The notes: generated from the letters alone by a model not told the origin. Counted from the stretch's first letter, positions 36,043-46,179 are shown. The stretch: DNA of 64,000 nucleotides from Mesorhizobium sp. AR02 (GCF_024746835.1 NZ_CP080531.1:3162001-3226000), one strand, 5' to 3'. Program-made: numbers and translations.

Positions 36043-37215
36043 ATGCAGTCGCTGAAAAAATACCGGCGCATCACCGTCAAGATCGGCTCGGCGTTGCTCG
36101 TCGACCGCGCGAGCGGCTTGAAGCGCGACTGGCTGGACTCGCTCGCCGACGACATTGCCGTGCTCGCCCAGGGCGGCGCTGAAATCCTCGTCGTGTCCTC
36201 CGGCGCCATCGCACTCGGCCGCACCATTCTGGGGTTGGGGAAGCGGGCGCTGAAGCTCGAGGAAAGCCAGGCTGCCGCCGCTGTCGGCCAGATTGCGCTC
36301 GCCGGCGCCTGGTCGGATGCGCTCGGCAAGGGCGCCCTGAAATCCGGCCAGATTCTTTTGACCCTTGGCGACACGGAGGAACGCCGCCGCTACCTCAATG
36401 CGCGCGCGACGATCTCGACGCTGCTCAAGATGAAAGCGGTGCCGGTCATCAACGAGAACGACACCGTGGCGACCTCCGAAATCCGCTATGGCGACAATGA
36501 CAGGCTGGCCGCGCGCGTCGCCACCATGATGGGCGCGGACCTGCTTGTGCTGCTCTCCGACATTGACGGGCTCTATACGGCACCGCCGGCGCGTGATCCC
36601 GATGCCAAGTTCATTCCGGTGGTCGACCGCATCACGCCTGATATCGAGGCGATGGCGGGAGCGGCTGCATCCGAGCTGTCGCGCGGCGGCATGCGCACGA
36701 AGCTCGATGCCGGCAAGATCGCCACCGCCGCCGGCACCGCCATGATCATCACATCGGGCACGCGGCTGTCGCCGCTGATGGCAATCGAACGCGGCGAGCG
36801 CGCCACCTTCTTCCGACCGAGCAGCAATCCGGTGAAGGGCTACAAGACCTGGATCGCCGGCCAGCTCGAACCGGCTGGCCGGCTGACGGTCGATGCCGGC
36901 GCTGTCGGCGCGCTCACGTCGGGCAAATCGCTGCTGCCGGCCGGCGTCAAGCTGGTCAGCGGCAATTTTTCGCGCGGCGATACGGTGGCGATCCTGTCGC
37001 CCGAGGGCCGCGAGATCGCGCGCGGGCTGGTTGCCTATGATGCCGCCGATGCCGTAAGGATCGCAGGCCTGAAGACGGCCGAGATCGAAACCGTGCTCGG
37101 TTACGAAGCGCGTTCGGCGATGATCCACCGCGATGATCTCGTGGTGAGTCATTCCAGTGAACAAGTACGGGCCAGTGAACAAGTACGGGCTGGAAGCGAC
37201 ATAAGCGGAGGATGA
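36043..37215 (+). CDS. proB: Glutamate 5-kinase
   Basis: A 390-residue ProB: kinase domain ([54 protein letters not shown]) and a C-terminal PUA domain ([20 protein letters not shown]). It phosphorylates glutamate, the first step to proline, and is normally inhibited by proline. The last ~20 codons contain an 18-bp tandem repeat adding EQVRAS twice, outside the PUA fold. ATG 36043 fits the family start. Forms an operon with obgE and proA. Confidence 0.97.
   Translation: MQSLKKYRRITVKIGSALLVDRASGLKRDWLDSLADDIAVLAQGGAEILVVSSGAIALGRTILGLGKRALKLEESQAAAAVGQIALAGAWSDALGKGALKSGQILLTLGDTEERRRYLNARATISTLLKMKAVPVINENDTVATSEIRYGDNDRLAARVATMMGADLLVLLSDIDGLYTAPPARDPDAKFIPVVDRITPDIEAMAGAAASELSRGGMRTKLDAGKIATAAGTAMIITSGTRLSPLMAIERGERATFFRPSSNPVKGYKTWIAGQLEPAGRLTVDAGAVGALTSGKSLLPAGVKLVSGNFSRGDTVAILSPEGREIARGLVAYDAADAVRIAGLKTAEIETVLGYEARSAMIHRDDLVVSHSSEQVRASEQVRAGSDISGG
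37154..37189 (+). repeat. 18-bp in-frame tandem duplication at the end of proB
   Basis: CCAGTGAACAAGTACGGG at 37154-37171 is repeated exactly at 37172-37189, duplicating six residues of the ProB C-terminal tail. Such units expand and contract by slippage, so the tail length is likely strain-variable. Confidence 0.9.
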
Positions 37216-37218
37216 GCC

Positions 37219-38505
37219 ATGCTGAAGCTGCATGAAAAATCCGGGGATGATACCGTGGCGCTGATGGCTGATATCGGCCGCCGAGCCCGCGCCGCTGCCC
37301 GACCGTTGGCCATCGCCACCACCGCCGCCAAGAACGCCGCTCTTGCCGCCATGGCGCAGGCAATTATCGCCCGTGAGCAGGACATTCTCGAGGCCAACGC
37401 CATCGACGTCTCGAATGGCGAGGAGTCAGGGCTGTCCGCATCCTTCATGGACCGGCTGAAGCTCAATCCGGCACGCATCCGCGCCATGGCCGATGGCATC
37501 CGCGAGATCGCGGAACTCAAGGATCCGGTCGGCGACGTGATCGCCGCATGGGAGCGGCCGAACGGCCTGCGGATCGAGCGCGTGCGCACGCCGCTCGGCG
37601 TCGTCGGCGTCATCTATGAGAGCCGGCCGAACGTAACGGCGGATGCCGGTGCGCTCTGCCTCAAGGCCGGCAATCCGGTGATCCTGCGCGGCGGCTCGGA
37701 TTCGCTCAATTCTTCGGCGGCCATCCATGCCTGCCTGGTCGAGGGCCTGAAGGCTGCCGGCCTGCCTGATGACGCCATCCAGCTGGTGCCGACCACCGAC
37801 CGCGCCGCTGTCGGCGAGATGCTGAAGGGGCTAGGTGGTGCGCTCGACGTCATCATTCCGCGCGGCGGCAAAAGCCTTGTCGGGCGGGTGCAGAGCGAGG
37901 CGCGGGTGCCGGTCTTTGCCCATCTCGAAGGCATCTGCCATCTCTACATCGACCGGTCGGCCAATCTCGACATGGCGGTGAAAATCGCCGTCAACGCCAA
38001 GATGCGGCGTACCGGTGTCTGCGGTGCCGCCGAGACGCTGCTGGTTGACCGCGCGGTTACATCAACCCATCTGGTGCCGATCCTCGATGCGCTGCGCGCC
38101 GCTGGCTGCGAGATCCATGCCGACGCCGAGGTGCTGAAAGTGTTTTTCGACGCTAAGCCGGCGACCGATGCCGACTGGGTGACCGAATATCTCGACGCCA
38201 TCATCGCGGTGAAGCTGGTTGACGGCATCAGCGGTGCGATCAAGCATATCGAGACCTTCTCCTCGCATCACACCGAGGCGATCATCGCCGAGGATGCGAA
38301 GGCGGTGGAGCGGTTCTTCAACGAGATCGATTCGGCGATCCTGCTGCACAATGCCTCGACGCAGTTCGCCGATGGCGGCGAGTTCGGCATGGGCGCCGAG
38401 ATCGGCATCGCCACCGGCAAGATGCATGCGCGCGGGCCGGTCGGCGTCGAGCAGCTGACCTCCTTCAAATACCGCGTGCGCGGGTCGGGACAGGTGAGGC
38501 CTTGA
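37219..38505 (+). CDS. proA: Gamma-glutamyl phosphate reductase
   Basis: A 428-residue ProA, NADPH-dependent reduction of glutamyl 5-phosphate to the semialdehyde. Family marks: [44 protein letters not shown], and the catalytic Cys in [16 protein letters not shown], plus a C-terminal [16 protein letters not shown]. The ATG follows the proB stop by three bases (TGAGCCATG). Confidence 0.98.
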   Translation: MLKLHEKSGDDTVALMADIGRRARAAARPLAIATTAAKNAALAAMAQAIIAREQDILEANAIDVSNGEESGLSASFMDRLKLNPARIRAMADGIREIAELKDPVGDVIAAWERPNGLRIERVRTPLGVVGVIYESRPNVTADAGALCLKAGNPVILRGGSDSLNSSAAIHACLVEGLKAAGLPDDAIQLVPTTDRAAVGEMLKGLGGALDVIIPRGGKSLVGRVQSEARVPVFAHLEGICHLYIDRSANLDMAVKIAVNAKMRRTGVCGAAETLLVDRAVTSTHLVPILDALRAAGCEIHADAEVLKVFFDAKPATDADWVTEYLDAIIAVKLVDGISGAIKHIETFSSHHTEAIIAEDAKAVERFFNEIDSAILLHNASTQFADGGEFGMGAEIGIATGKMHARGPVGVEQLTSFKYRVRGSGQVRP

Positions 38506-38516
38506 GCGCTGGTCTT

Positions 38517-38674
38517 ACCCTCCCCCTTGTGGGGAGGGTGGCGAGTGCAGCGAGCCGGGTGGGGGAACGACGCTGAATTCCGCGATACCCCCACCCCGCT
38601 CCGCTTCGCGGATCGACCGACCTGGGCAAGCCCCGGGTCTTGCCCGTCCTGTGGACCCCCACAAGGGGGAGGGT
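38517..38674. repeat. 158-bp palindromic intergenic repeat (MITE-like)
   Basis: ACCCTCCCCCTTGTGGGG (38517-38534) and its exact reverse complement (38657-38674) bracket ~120 bp with further internal inverted segments (GGGTGGGGGAAC...CCCCCACCCCG). Fits the short palindromic repeats scattered between rhizobial genes. It lies between proA and nadD and could fold in RNA. Confidence 0.8.
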
Positions 38675-38704
38675 GAGAACGCCGTTTCTTCCCGCTACCT
38701 GAAG

Positions 38705-39292
38705 ATGCCGCATGCCGAAAAGGGCCTCGCCGTCGGTCTGTTCGGCGGCTCGTTCAACCCGCCGCATGCCGGCCATGCGCTGGTCGCGGAGATCGCGCTA
38801 CGACGCCTGGCGCTCGACCAGTTGTGGTGGATGGTGACGCCGGGCAATCCGCTGAAGAGCACGCGCGAGCTGGCGCCGCTGGCCGAACGGCTGCAGCTGT
38901 CGGAGAAGATCGCCAGGAACCCGAAGATCAAGGTCACCGCCTTCGAGGCGGCGCATCATGTGCGCTACACCGCCGACACGCTGGCACTGGTCAAGGCGCG
39001 CAATCCCGGCGTCGACTTCGTCTGGATCATGGGCGCGGACAGTTTGCGCGATTTCCACCGCTGGCAGCGCTGGCGCGAGATCGTGTTGACCTTCCCGATC
39101 GCGGTCATCGACCGGCCGGGCGCGACGCTGTCATTCCTGTCGTCAGTCGTCGCCAAGACCTTCGACTATGCCCGCATCGATGAAGGCGACGCGCCGCTGC
39201 TCGCGCGCATGAAAGCGCCGGCCTGGACCTTCATCCACGGCCCGCGTTCGTCGCTGTCGTCGAGTGCGATCCGCAGGATGGCGAAAGGTTAG
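38705..39292 (+). CDS. nadD: Nicotinate-nucleotide adenylyltransferase
   Basis: A 195-residue NadD: nucleotidyl-transfer motif GLFGGSFNPPHAGH, WWMVTPGNPLK, VWIMGADSLRDFHRW and C-terminal SSLSSSAIRR (ISSTxIR equivalent). Converts nicotinate mononucleotide and ATP to deamido-NAD. ATG 38705 is chosen as the start nearest the conserved domain; the upstream frame lies within the palindromic repeat. Confidence 0.96.
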   Translation: MPHAEKGLAVGLFGGSFNPPHAGHALVAEIALRRLALDQLWWMVTPGNPLKSTRELAPLAERLQLSEKIARNPKIKVTAFEAAHHVRYTADTLALVKARNPGVDFVWIMGADSLRDFHRWQRWREIVLTFPIAVIDRPGATLSFLSSVVAKTFDYARIDEGDAPLLARMKAPAWTFIHGPRSSLSSSAIRRMAKG

Positions 39293-39389
39293 GGCCTCCA
39301 CGCCAAGGGGGAGGGCCGCCGTTTCGGCCGCCCGCCTATGTCGTTTTTGCAGCGGCGCTTGCCCGAGGGATCGGCGATGCTGGGCTGAT

Positions 39390-40685
39390 ATGGCAATCCA
39401 AACCAAGACCCAGCCCGCAGTCAAGCCAGAGCATGGCAGCCAGCCCACGCCGCTGATCGCGATTGCCAGCGTCATCGTGTCGATGGCGCTGATCGCCATC
39501 GGCAACGGGCTGATGTTTGCCTATATCCCGGTCCGGCTCGGTGCAGAAGGGTTCGATCCGACCTGGGCCGGGTTGATCATAACCGGGCTGTCGGCCGGCG
39601 GCCTCGCAGGCTGCATCCTCACCGGACCACTGGTGCGCAGGGTCGGCCACGCCCGCGCCTTCATGGTGCTGTCGGCGCTGATTGCGCTTGCCAATGCAGC
39701 CGTCGGCGCTGGACCGCATCCGATTCTGTGGATCGCTGCCCGCGCTCTGTACGGCTTTGCCATATGCGGCCTGTTCATCGTCGCGCAGAGCTGGCTGAAC
39801 GATGCCGTGGCCAACGCCATACGCGGACGGGTGATGGCCTTCTTCTACGTCGCCTACGTCGCCGGGCTTGGTGTCGGCTATGCGACACTGGCGCTGGTCG
39901 ACATCAGAACCGCGGATGCACCGTTGATCGGCATCGCCTTCACCGCTTTGTCGATCCTGCCCGTCGGCATGACGCGGCTGGCGCAGCCGCCGGCGCCGCA
40001 GGCGGCCTCGGTGGCGCTGCGCCGAGCCTGGCGGATTTCGCCGGTCGGCGTTGCCGGCATGCTGGCGGTCGGCGGCCTGTCGATGTCGATTGCCGGCTTT
40101 GCGCCGATCCATGCCACCGCCAAGGGCTATAGCCAGGCCGATGTTGCGCTCTTGCTTTCGGTGATGCCGCTCGGCACGCTGATCCTGCAGCTCCCGTTCG
40201 GCTGGATTTCCGACCGCACCGATCGCCGCTATGTTCTGATCGGGGCATCCGGGCTTGCCGCGTTGGCAGGCATGTTCGCGCTCGGCTTCGATGGCGGCGC
40301 GTTACCGGCGCTGCTGGTGATCTATGTCTTGTGGGACGGCGCCTCGGAATCGATCTATTCGCTGTCCAGCGCGCACGCCGCTGACCGTGCCGGCAAGGAC
40401 GACATGGTGGCGCTGTCCAGCTCGCTGTTGTTTGCCTGGTCGCTGTCGGGCTTCATTGTGCCGGGCATTGTCACCGCACTGTCGGCCGTCTTCGGCACAC
40501 AGGCCTTCATCTATGTGGCCATCGTCATCGCCTGTGTCTTCTGCCTGTTCGTGCTGCTGCGCGTGTTCACCACACAGGCCGTGCCTGCCACCGAGACCGG
40601 CAGTTTCGCACCGATGACGGCACAGGCGCCGCTGCCGGTCGAGCTCGCCTATGCGGCAGATGATAACGCTGGGAAACCGGGCTGA
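39390..40685 (+). CDS. MFS transporter (YcaD-like)
   Basis: A 431-residue major facilitator with about 12 membrane helices. The TM1 region IGNGLMFAYIPVRLGAEGFD, the loop 2-3 motif GPLVRRVGHARAFMV and SWLNDAVANAIRGRVMAFFY resemble the YcaD/MFS-CsbX group of unknown substrate. A central loop carries the charged PLPFGWISDRTDRRY motif. Inserted between nadD and rsfS, which are usually neighbours; could be its own transcription unit. Confidence 0.88.
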   Translation: MAIQTKTQPAVKPEHGSQPTPLIAIASVIVSMALIAIGNGLMFAYIPVRLGAEGFDPTWAGLIITGLSAGGLAGCILTGPLVRRVGHARAFMVLSALIALANAAVGAGPHPILWIAARALYGFAICGLFIVAQSWLNDAVANAIRGRVMAFFYVAYVAGLGVGYATLALVDIRTADAPLIGIAFTALSILPVGMTRLAQPPAPQAASVALRRAWRISPVGVAGMLAVGGLSMSIAGFAPIHATAKGYSQADVALLLSVMPLGTLILQLPFGWISDRTDRRYVLIGASGLAALAGMFALGFDGGALPALLVIYVLWDGASESIYSLSSAHAADRAGKDDMVALSSSLLFAWSLSGFIVPGIVTALSAVFGTQAFIYVAIVIACVFCLFVLLRVFTTQAVPATETGSFAPMTAQAPLPVELAYAADDNAGKPG

Positions 40686-40864
40686 CCCCTGTCCGACGGG
40701 CTTCATTTCTGATGCCTGGCGAACCTGCTTCTGCGGCTGCGTCTTGAAACTGCAACGGAACTCTGCCTATCTAAGTGGTGTCACCTGCTTTTGGGGGTGA
40801 TTTGGTTGTTCTTGCTGCGAAAGGAAATACACTGAGAACAGCACTGCGGAAGAAGGCCGATATC

Positions 40865-41242
40865 ATGCCTTCGCCGGCCAGGATCAGCGTAGACGACGCC
40901 GTGTCCCGTGCCATCAAGACAGTCCTTGCCAGTCTGGAAGACTCCAAGGCCGAAAATATTGTCTCAATCGACATTCAGGGGAAATCGAGCCTCGGCGACT
41001 ACATGGTCGTCGCGTCGGGCCGATCGCACCGTCATGTCTCGGCTGTCGCCGACCATCTCCTCAAGGCGCTCAAGGATGCCGGCCTCGGCACGGCGCGCGT
41101 CGAGGGGTTGTCCGGCGCCGACTGGGTCCTGATCGATTCGGGCGATATCATCGTCCATGTCTTCCGCCCCGAAGTCCGCGAATTCTACAATCTCGAAAAG
41201 ATGTGGCAGGCGCCGGATCTCGAGGAAGAGACCCTTCATTAA
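40865..41242 (+). CDS. rsfS: Ribosome silencing factor RsfS
   Basis: A 125-residue RsfS (Iojap): ISVDDAVSRAIKTVLASLED, LGDYMVVASGRSHRHVSAVA, GADWVLIDSGDIIVHVF and REFYNLEKMW. Binds L14 and blocks subunit joining when nutrients fall. The frame is open to 40775, but the ATG at 40865 gives the usual N-terminus and has AAGG upstream. Followed 72 bp later by rlmH, its usual neighbour. Confidence 0.95.
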   Translation: MPSPARISVDDAVSRAIKTVLASLEDSKAENIVSIDIQGKSSLGDYMVVASGRSHRHVSAVADHLLKALKDAGLGTARVEGLSGADWVLIDSGDIIVHVFRPEVREFYNLEKMWQAPDLEEETLH

Positions 41243-41314
41243 GCCGCTCCGTGTCGTTGCCCAGAATCGGATTTCTCCTTTGGGTGACATGCACTAGCGG
41301 CTTATAGAGGCAGG

Positions 41315-41797
41315 ATGAAGATTTCAGTTCATGCCGTGGGCCGAATGAAAGCCGGCCCCGAGCGGGAGTTGGCCGACCGCTATTTCGAACGCTTCGCCAA
41401 GAGCGGACCTACGGTCGGGCTCGAATTCGCCGGGATCACCGAGATCGCCGAGGGCCGGGCGCAGAGCGCTGCCGAGCGCCAGCGCGACGAAGGCTCCAGG
41501 CTGCAGGCGCAGCTGCAGCCGGGCACGGCCCTCATCTTGCTCGATGAGCGCGGCAAGAGCCTTTCCTCGCAGGATTTCGCCAATCGCATCGGACAGTTGC
41601 GCGATGGCGGACGCAAGGCGCTGGTCCTCGCCATAGGCGGCGCCGACGGTCACGATCCGTCACTGCGCGACCAGGCCGATCTGATGCTATCATTCGGCGC
41701 GCTCACCTGGCCGCATCAGCTGGTGCGGGTGATGCTGGGGGAGCAGCTCTACAGGGTGGCGACGATCCTCTCTGGTCACCCCTATCATCGCTCGTGA
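41315..41797 (+). CDS. rlmH: 23S rRNA (pseudouridine1915-N3)-methyltransferase RlmH
   Basis: A 160-residue SPOUT methyltransferase: MKISVHAVGRMKAGPERELA, LILLDERGKSLSSQDFA, LAIGGADGHDPSLRDQADLM and the C-terminal TWPHQLVRVMLGEQLYRVAT with HPYHRS. It methylates the helix 69 pseudouridine in assembled ribosomes. Confidence 0.98.
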   Translation: MKISVHAVGRMKAGPERELADRYFERFAKSGPTVGLEFAGITEIAEGRAQSAAERQRDEGSRLQAQLQPGTALILLDERGKSLSSQDFANRIGQLRDGGRKALVLAIGGADGHDPSLRDQADLMLSFGALTWPHQLVRVMLGEQLYRVATILSGHPYHRS

Positions 41798-41889
41798 GCC
41801 TACCGCTACAGTTGCCGGCAGCCGTGATTCGTCGCCCGGTGCCCGGATTTCCGCCCCAATGCCGCGTATGATCGAAAATCCTTAGTTTT

Positions 41890-41937
41890 ATGCATGTCGT
41901 TTTCCCAAAACCAGGACCACTTTTGGGCAACATGCAT
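41890..41937. repeat. Palindromic intergenic repeat, copy 1
   Basis: ATGCATGTCG...CAACATGCAT enclosing CCCAAAACC...TTTTGGG; the same 46-48-bp unit recurs at 50701-50746. Half-copies (TTTGGGTGACATGCA) lie at about 41279. A rhizobial repeat type found between genes. Confidence 0.75.
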
Positions 41938-42004
41938 TCGGGGACGGGCTGTTCAAACATGGTTGATGGTTCGTTAACGAAGCCGCGGATAGTATAGATC
42001 GCGA

Positions 42005-43363
42005 ATGTCTGAAGGCTGGAAATCGACACTGAGTTTATCAACAGCGGGCTCCTGGCGCGCGCGCTGCGGCATAGCGGCGGCGGCGGTCCTGTTGTCGTTC
42101 CACGCGGCGCGGGCCGAGAACACGCTCGACATGGCGCCCGATCCCGACCAGAGCCGCGCCGAATACGAACAGGTTTCCAAGGAGATAACACTGTCGTCGG
42201 AACGGCTGGCCAAGCTCGCCGCCGATATCGCCGCGGTCAAGAAGGACCATGCCTCGATTACCGCGGCGCTGATCCAGTCGGCGATGACCGAGCAGAAGCT
42301 TGGCCAGGACATCGAGGACATCGGCGCCAAGCTGGAAGGGCTGAAAGACCAGCAGCAGAAGATCCGTGCCTCGCTCGTGGCCCGGCGCGACGTGCTGGCC
42401 GAAGTGCTGGGCGCGCTGCAGCGCATGGGGCTGAACCCGCCGCCGGCGATCCTGGTCAAGCCGGAGGACGCGCTGTCGTCGGTGCGCAGCGCCATCCTGC
42501 TCGGCGCCGTGGTGCCGGAATTGCGCCAGCAGACCGACAGCCTGCTGGCCGACCTCAAGGAGCAGACCCGGGTGACGGCCTCGATCGAGGCCGAACGGGC
42601 GCGGCTGACGGAGGCGGTCGGCGAACAGGTGGCGGAAAAGAAGCGGCTCGGCATGCTGCTGGAAGCCAAGCAGAAGCTCGAAGCCGATACGCAGGCGCAA
42701 ATGGCGGCCGAACAGCAGCGTTCCGAGCAACTGGCGGCCAAGGCCAGCAGCCTGAAGGACCTGATCGCCTCGCTCGAAGCACAGGTCGACAAGACCCGCA
42801 AGGCGGCGGATGCAGCAAAGGCAGCCGCCGCGGTCCAGCCGGGTGATGATCAGTCCGGTGGCGACAAGACGGCATCGCTGGCGGCACTGCCGGTTCCGGA
42901 AGGCAACCGGCTCACCGCGGCAGCCCCGTTTTCGGCGCTGCAGGGGCAGATCGCACTGCCGGTCACCGGCCGCATCAAACGCCGGTTCGGCGCCGATGAC
43001 GGTAACGGCGCGGTGATGCTTGGCGACATGCTTGCGACACAATCGGGAGCCATCGTCACCGCGCCGGCGGATGGGAATGTGCTTTATGCGGGGCCGTTTC
43101 GCTCCTATGGTCAACTCTTGATCCTCAATGCCGGGGACGGCTATCATGTCGTTCTGGCGGGGATGAGCAGAATCAGCGTCGTGACTGGCCAGTTGGTGCT
43201 CGCAGGAGAGCCGGTCGGCGCGATGGGAGAGGCCCGGGTGGCAAGCACCTCGGTTTCGAAGAATGGAAATGCCACGCCGGAACTCTATGTCGAGTTCCGT
43301 AAGGATGGAAAACCCGTCGATCCGGCCCCATGGTGGGCGGACCGTTTTTCTGGAAGGACGTGA
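42005..43363 (+). CDS. Murein hydrolase activator EnvC family protein
   Basis: A 452-residue periplasmic protein: signal peptide RCGIAAAAVLLSFHAARA, long coiled coil (~residues 45-275; EERARL/EQRSEQL-type heptads) and a C-terminal LytM/M23 domain (residues ~315-445; LPVTGRIKRRFGADDG, VTAPADGNVLYAGPFRSYGQ, ATPELYVEFRKDGKPVDPAP). The zinc-binding His residues of active M23 enzymes are missing (e.g. no HxxxD), as in EnvC, which activates amidases at the septum. ctpA starts immediately after its stop. Confidence 0.92.
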   Translation: MSEGWKSTLSLSTAGSWRARCGIAAAAVLLSFHAARAENTLDMAPDPDQSRAEYEQVSKEITLSSERLAKLAADIAAVKKDHASITAALIQSAMTEQKLGQDIEDIGAKLEGLKDQQQKIRASLVARRDVLAEVLGALQRMGLNPPPAILVKPEDALSSVRSAILLGAVVPELRQQTDSLLADLKEQTRVTASIEAERARLTEAVGEQVAEKKRLGMLLEAKQKLEADTQAQMAAEQQRSEQLAAKASSLKDLIASLEAQVDKTRKAADAAKAAAAVQPGDDQSGGDKTASLAALPVPEGNRLTAAAPFSALQGQIALPVTGRIKRRFGADDGNGAVMLGDMLATQSGAIVTAPADGNVLYAGPFRSYGQLLILNAGDGYHVVLAGMSRISVVTGQLVLAGEPVGAMGEARVASTSVSKNGNATPELYVEFRKDGKPVDPAPWWADRFSGRT

Positions 43364-43364
43364 A

Positions 43365-44696
43365 ATGATGCGGAAACTGTCGCTTCTGTTTGCCGGTGCG
43401 CTGATGGGCGCGTCCGCCATGAGCCTTGTCTATGGCGCTCCTGGTTCGTCGGCGAACGCTGCGGGATCGGAGACCTACAAGCAGCTGGCGATCTTCGGCG
43501 ACATCTTCGAGCGCGTGCGGGCACAATATGTCACGCCGCCCGACGACAAGTCGCTGGTCGAGAACGCCATCAACGGCATGCTTTCCTCGCTCGATCCGCA
43601 CTCCTCCTACATGAATGCCGAACAGGCGCAGGACATGCGCGTCCAGACCAAGGGCGAGTTCGGCGGCCTCGGCATCGAGGTCACCATGGAGAACGACCTG
43701 GTCAAGGTGATCACGCCGATCGACGACACGCCCGCCGCCAAGGCCGGCGTGCTGGCCGGCGACTATATCGCCAAGATCGACGGCGAGGAGGTTCGCGGCC
43801 TGACGCTCAACGACGCGGTCGACAAGATGCGCGGCCTGGTCAACACGCCGATCAAGCTCACCATCCTGCGTCAGGGCGCGGACAAGCCGATCGAGCTGAC
43901 GGTGGTGCGCGACATCATCAAGGTCAAGGCGGTCAAGTTCCGGGTCGAGAACGATATCGGCTACATGAAGATCACCTCCTTCACCGAAAAGACCTATGAC
44001 GACCTCGAGAACGCCATCGACACCATCAAGAAGCAGGTGCCGGACGACAAGCTGAAGGGCTACGTGCTCGACCTGCGCCTCAATCCGGGTGGTCTGCTCG
44101 ACCAGGCGGTGAGCGTGTCCGATGCCTTCCTGAAGCGTGGCGAGATCGTCTCGACGCGCGGCCGCGATCCGAAGGACGTCACCCGCTTCGACGCCAAGCC
44201 GAAGCAGGTCGACGACGTCAACGGCAAGCCGATAATCGTGCTCGTCAATGGCGGTTCGGCCAGCGCTTCTGAAATCGTCGCCGGCGCGTTGCAGGATCTG
44301 CGCCGCGTCACGGTGGTCGGCACGCAGTCCTTCGGCAAGGGCTCGGTGCAGACCATCATTCCGCTCGGCGAGAATGGCGCGCTGAGGCTGACGACGGCGC
44401 TTTATTACACGCCGTCCGGCAAGTCGATCCAGGGCAAGGGCATCACGCCCGACATCAAGGTCGACCAGCCGCTGCCGCCGGAACTGCAGGGCAGGGATTT
44501 GACCCGCGGCGAGTCCGACCTCAAGGGCCACATCAAGGGCGCCGACGAGAGCAAGACCGGCTCGGGCTCGGCAGCCTATGTGCCGCCGGATCCGAAGGAC
44601 GATCTGCAGCTCATCTATGCCGAGCAGCTGCTGCGCGGCCAGAAGACCGATCCGGCCTTCCCGCCCAATCCGGAAAAGGCCGTGCTCAACCAGTAA
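43365..44696 (+). CDS. ctpA: Carboxyl-terminal processing protease (S41)
   Basis: A 443-residue CtpA: export signal LSLLFAGALMGASAMSLVYG, PDZ domain (GLGIEVTMENDLVKVITPID), and the S41 catalytic region VNGGSASASEIVAGAL (Ser) plus GTQSFGKGSVQTIIPL (Lys). A periplasmic tail-specific protease acting on cell-wall enzymes. ATG 43365 follows GGAAGGA and begins two bases after the envC stop, so the two are co-translated. Confidence 0.97.
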   Translation: MMRKLSLLFAGALMGASAMSLVYGAPGSSANAAGSETYKQLAIFGDIFERVRAQYVTPPDDKSLVENAINGMLSSLDPHSSYMNAEQAQDMRVQTKGEFGGLGIEVTMENDLVKVITPIDDTPAAKAGVLAGDYIAKIDGEEVRGLTLNDAVDKMRGLVNTPIKLTILRQGADKPIELTVVRDIIKVKAVKFRVENDIGYMKITSFTEKTYDDLENAIDTIKKQVPDDKLKGYVLDLRLNPGGLLDQAVSVSDAFLKRGEIVSTRGRDPKDVTRFDAKPKQVDDVNGKPIIVLVNGGSASASEIVAGALQDLRRVTVVGTQSFGKGSVQTIIPLGENGALRLTTALYYTPSGKSIQGKGITPDIKVDQPLPPELQGRDLTRGESDLKGHIKGADESKTGSGSAAYVPPDPKDDLQLIYAEQLLRGQKTDPAFPPNPEKAVLNQ

Positions 44697-44888
44697 CGGT
44701 TTGGTCGGCCAGGTCTGGCCGCCTGAACGAAGCAATGCGATGCTGCCGGGACCGAAAGGTTCCGGCAGTTTGATTCGGGGGGCAGGCGAGGCCCCGAGAT
44801 GCGGCGCCAGGGAGCGCCAGGGTTGATGAATTCGCGCATGTCCTCCCGAAGGGGTCGCCTTCGGAACCATGTGCTCCGGGGACAGGGC

Positions 44889-46070
44889 TTGGCTGATATC
44901 GGCAAGGACATCGAGCGCCCGCTTGGACAGACCGTCCGGGCGCCGCGCGCTGCCGGCAAGGTCAGCGCGGGCGTGATCGTGTCGACCGTTGTCGTGCTGG
45001 CGGTGGTCGGCGTCTCGGCCGCGATCGCGCTCAGGGAAAAGCCGTTTCGCAAGCCGCAAGAGGTCGCCGTTTCGACGCCGAAAGTGACGGCGGCGGCCGA
45101 ACCCGCTGCGTCGGCTCCCGCACTTGCTCCGGCAGCGGCGCCGAAGGTGGAGACTTCGGCGAAGACGGGCGGACCGCAGATCATCCATGTGCAGAAGGAG
45201 GAGGGCGATGGTCCTCCGCAGGCGGCCATCGTCATCCGTGACCCGTCGAGCATTGGCCAGAACCTGAAGATCGCGCATCTTCCCGACAAGGCGCTGATCG
45301 AAGCCAGCGAAACCGGACCCTTGCCGATGCGCTCCGCCGACGGAAGGCGGCCGTTCGATGTCTATGCGCGGCCGTGGTCCGGCGCGCGCGGTGCGCGGGT
45401 GGCGATCGTCATCGGCGGACTTGCCGTGTCGCAGACCGGCACCCAGGCAGCGATCGCCAAGTTGCCGGCGGAAGTGACGCTGGCCTTCGCGCCGCAAGGC
45501 AACAGCATCGGCCGCTGGATGCAGGCCGCCAGGCAGAGCGGCCACGAGATCGTCATGCAGGTGCCGCTCGAACCTTTCGACTATCCCAACGTCAACCCCG
45601 GCCGCAACACGCTGACCGTGGCGGCGAGCGCCGAGGAGAACCTGAAAAACCTGCACTGGGCGCTGTCGCGGACGACGAACTATACCGGTGTCATGAACTA
45701 TATGGGCGCACGCTTTTCCGCCGACACGGCGGCGATGGAGCCGTTCATGGCCGAACTCGGCAAACGGGGTCTCGCCTATATCGACGATGGCTCGTCGGCG
45801 CGCAGCCTGGCACCCGACCTGGCGCTGAAGGACGGCGTGCCCTTCGTCGCCGGCGACACGGCGATCGACGCGGTGCAGGATCGTGGCGCCATCCTGAAGA
45901 AACTGGACAGTCTCGAAGCCACCGCGCGGGCCAAGGGGTCCGCCGTCGGCATCGGCTCGGCCTTCGACCTGACGGTCGACACCGTGACGTCCTGGATTGC
46001 CGAAGCCAGGAAGCGCGGCATCGAGATCGTGCCGATTTCGGCGGTGGCCATCGATCCGCAAAAGGGCTGA
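44889..46070 (+). CDS. Divergent polysaccharide deacetylase family protein (YibQ-like)
   Basis: About 393 residues: short cytoplasmic start ADIGKDIERPLG, one membrane helix (VIVSTVVVLAVVGVSAAIAL), an Ala/Pro linker and a C-terminal divergent deacetylase domain (RVAIVIGGLAVSQTGTQAAI, LAFAPQGNSIGRWMQ, VPLEPFDYPNVNPGRNTL, NYMGARFSAD). Usually follows envC-ctpA. TTG at 44889 gives the family N-terminus; the frame is open from 44799. Function in the envelope is unknown. Confidence 0.85.
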   Translation: MADIGKDIERPLGQTVRAPRAAGKVSAGVIVSTVVVLAVVGVSAAIALREKPFRKPQEVAVSTPKVTAAAEPAASAPALAPAAAPKVETSAKTGGPQIIHVQKEEGDGPPQAAIVIRDPSSIGQNLKIAHLPDKALIEASETGPLPMRSADGRRPFDVYARPWSGARGARVAIVIGGLAVSQTGTQAAIAKLPAEVTLAFAPQGNSIGRWMQAARQSGHEIVMQVPLEPFDYPNVNPGRNTLTVAASAEENLKNLHWALSRTTNYTGVMNYMGARFSADTAAMEPFMAELGKRGLAYIDDGSSARSLAPDLALKDGVPFVAGDTAIDAVQDRGAILKKLDSLEATARAKGSAVGIGSAFDLTVDTVTSWIAEARKRGIEIVPISAVAIDPQKG

Positions 46071-46124
46071 CAGCCGTCTTGATAATTCTACTCCGGTGGG
46101 CATCTGGCGGCGTTTTCTGCGCTT

Positions 46125-46174
46125 CTACAGCGCCGCGCGTCCTTTGGACGCGCAAAGGACGCTGTAGCTTTTTC
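46125..46174 (+). terminator. Nested hairpin with T tail after yibQ-like gene
   Basis: CTACAGCG (46125-46132) pairs with CGCTGTAG (46160-46167), with an inner GCGCGTCC/GGACGCGC hairpin, followed by CTTTTTCG. A rhizobial palindromic repeat that could act as a terminator. Confidence 0.55.
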
Positions 46175-46179
46175 GATTT

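Noticed and set aside
43173..46103. A 976-codon minus-strand frame
   Set aside because: It is antisense to envC, ctpA and the yibQ-like gene, which have clear motifs; its composition is typical of a shadow frame.
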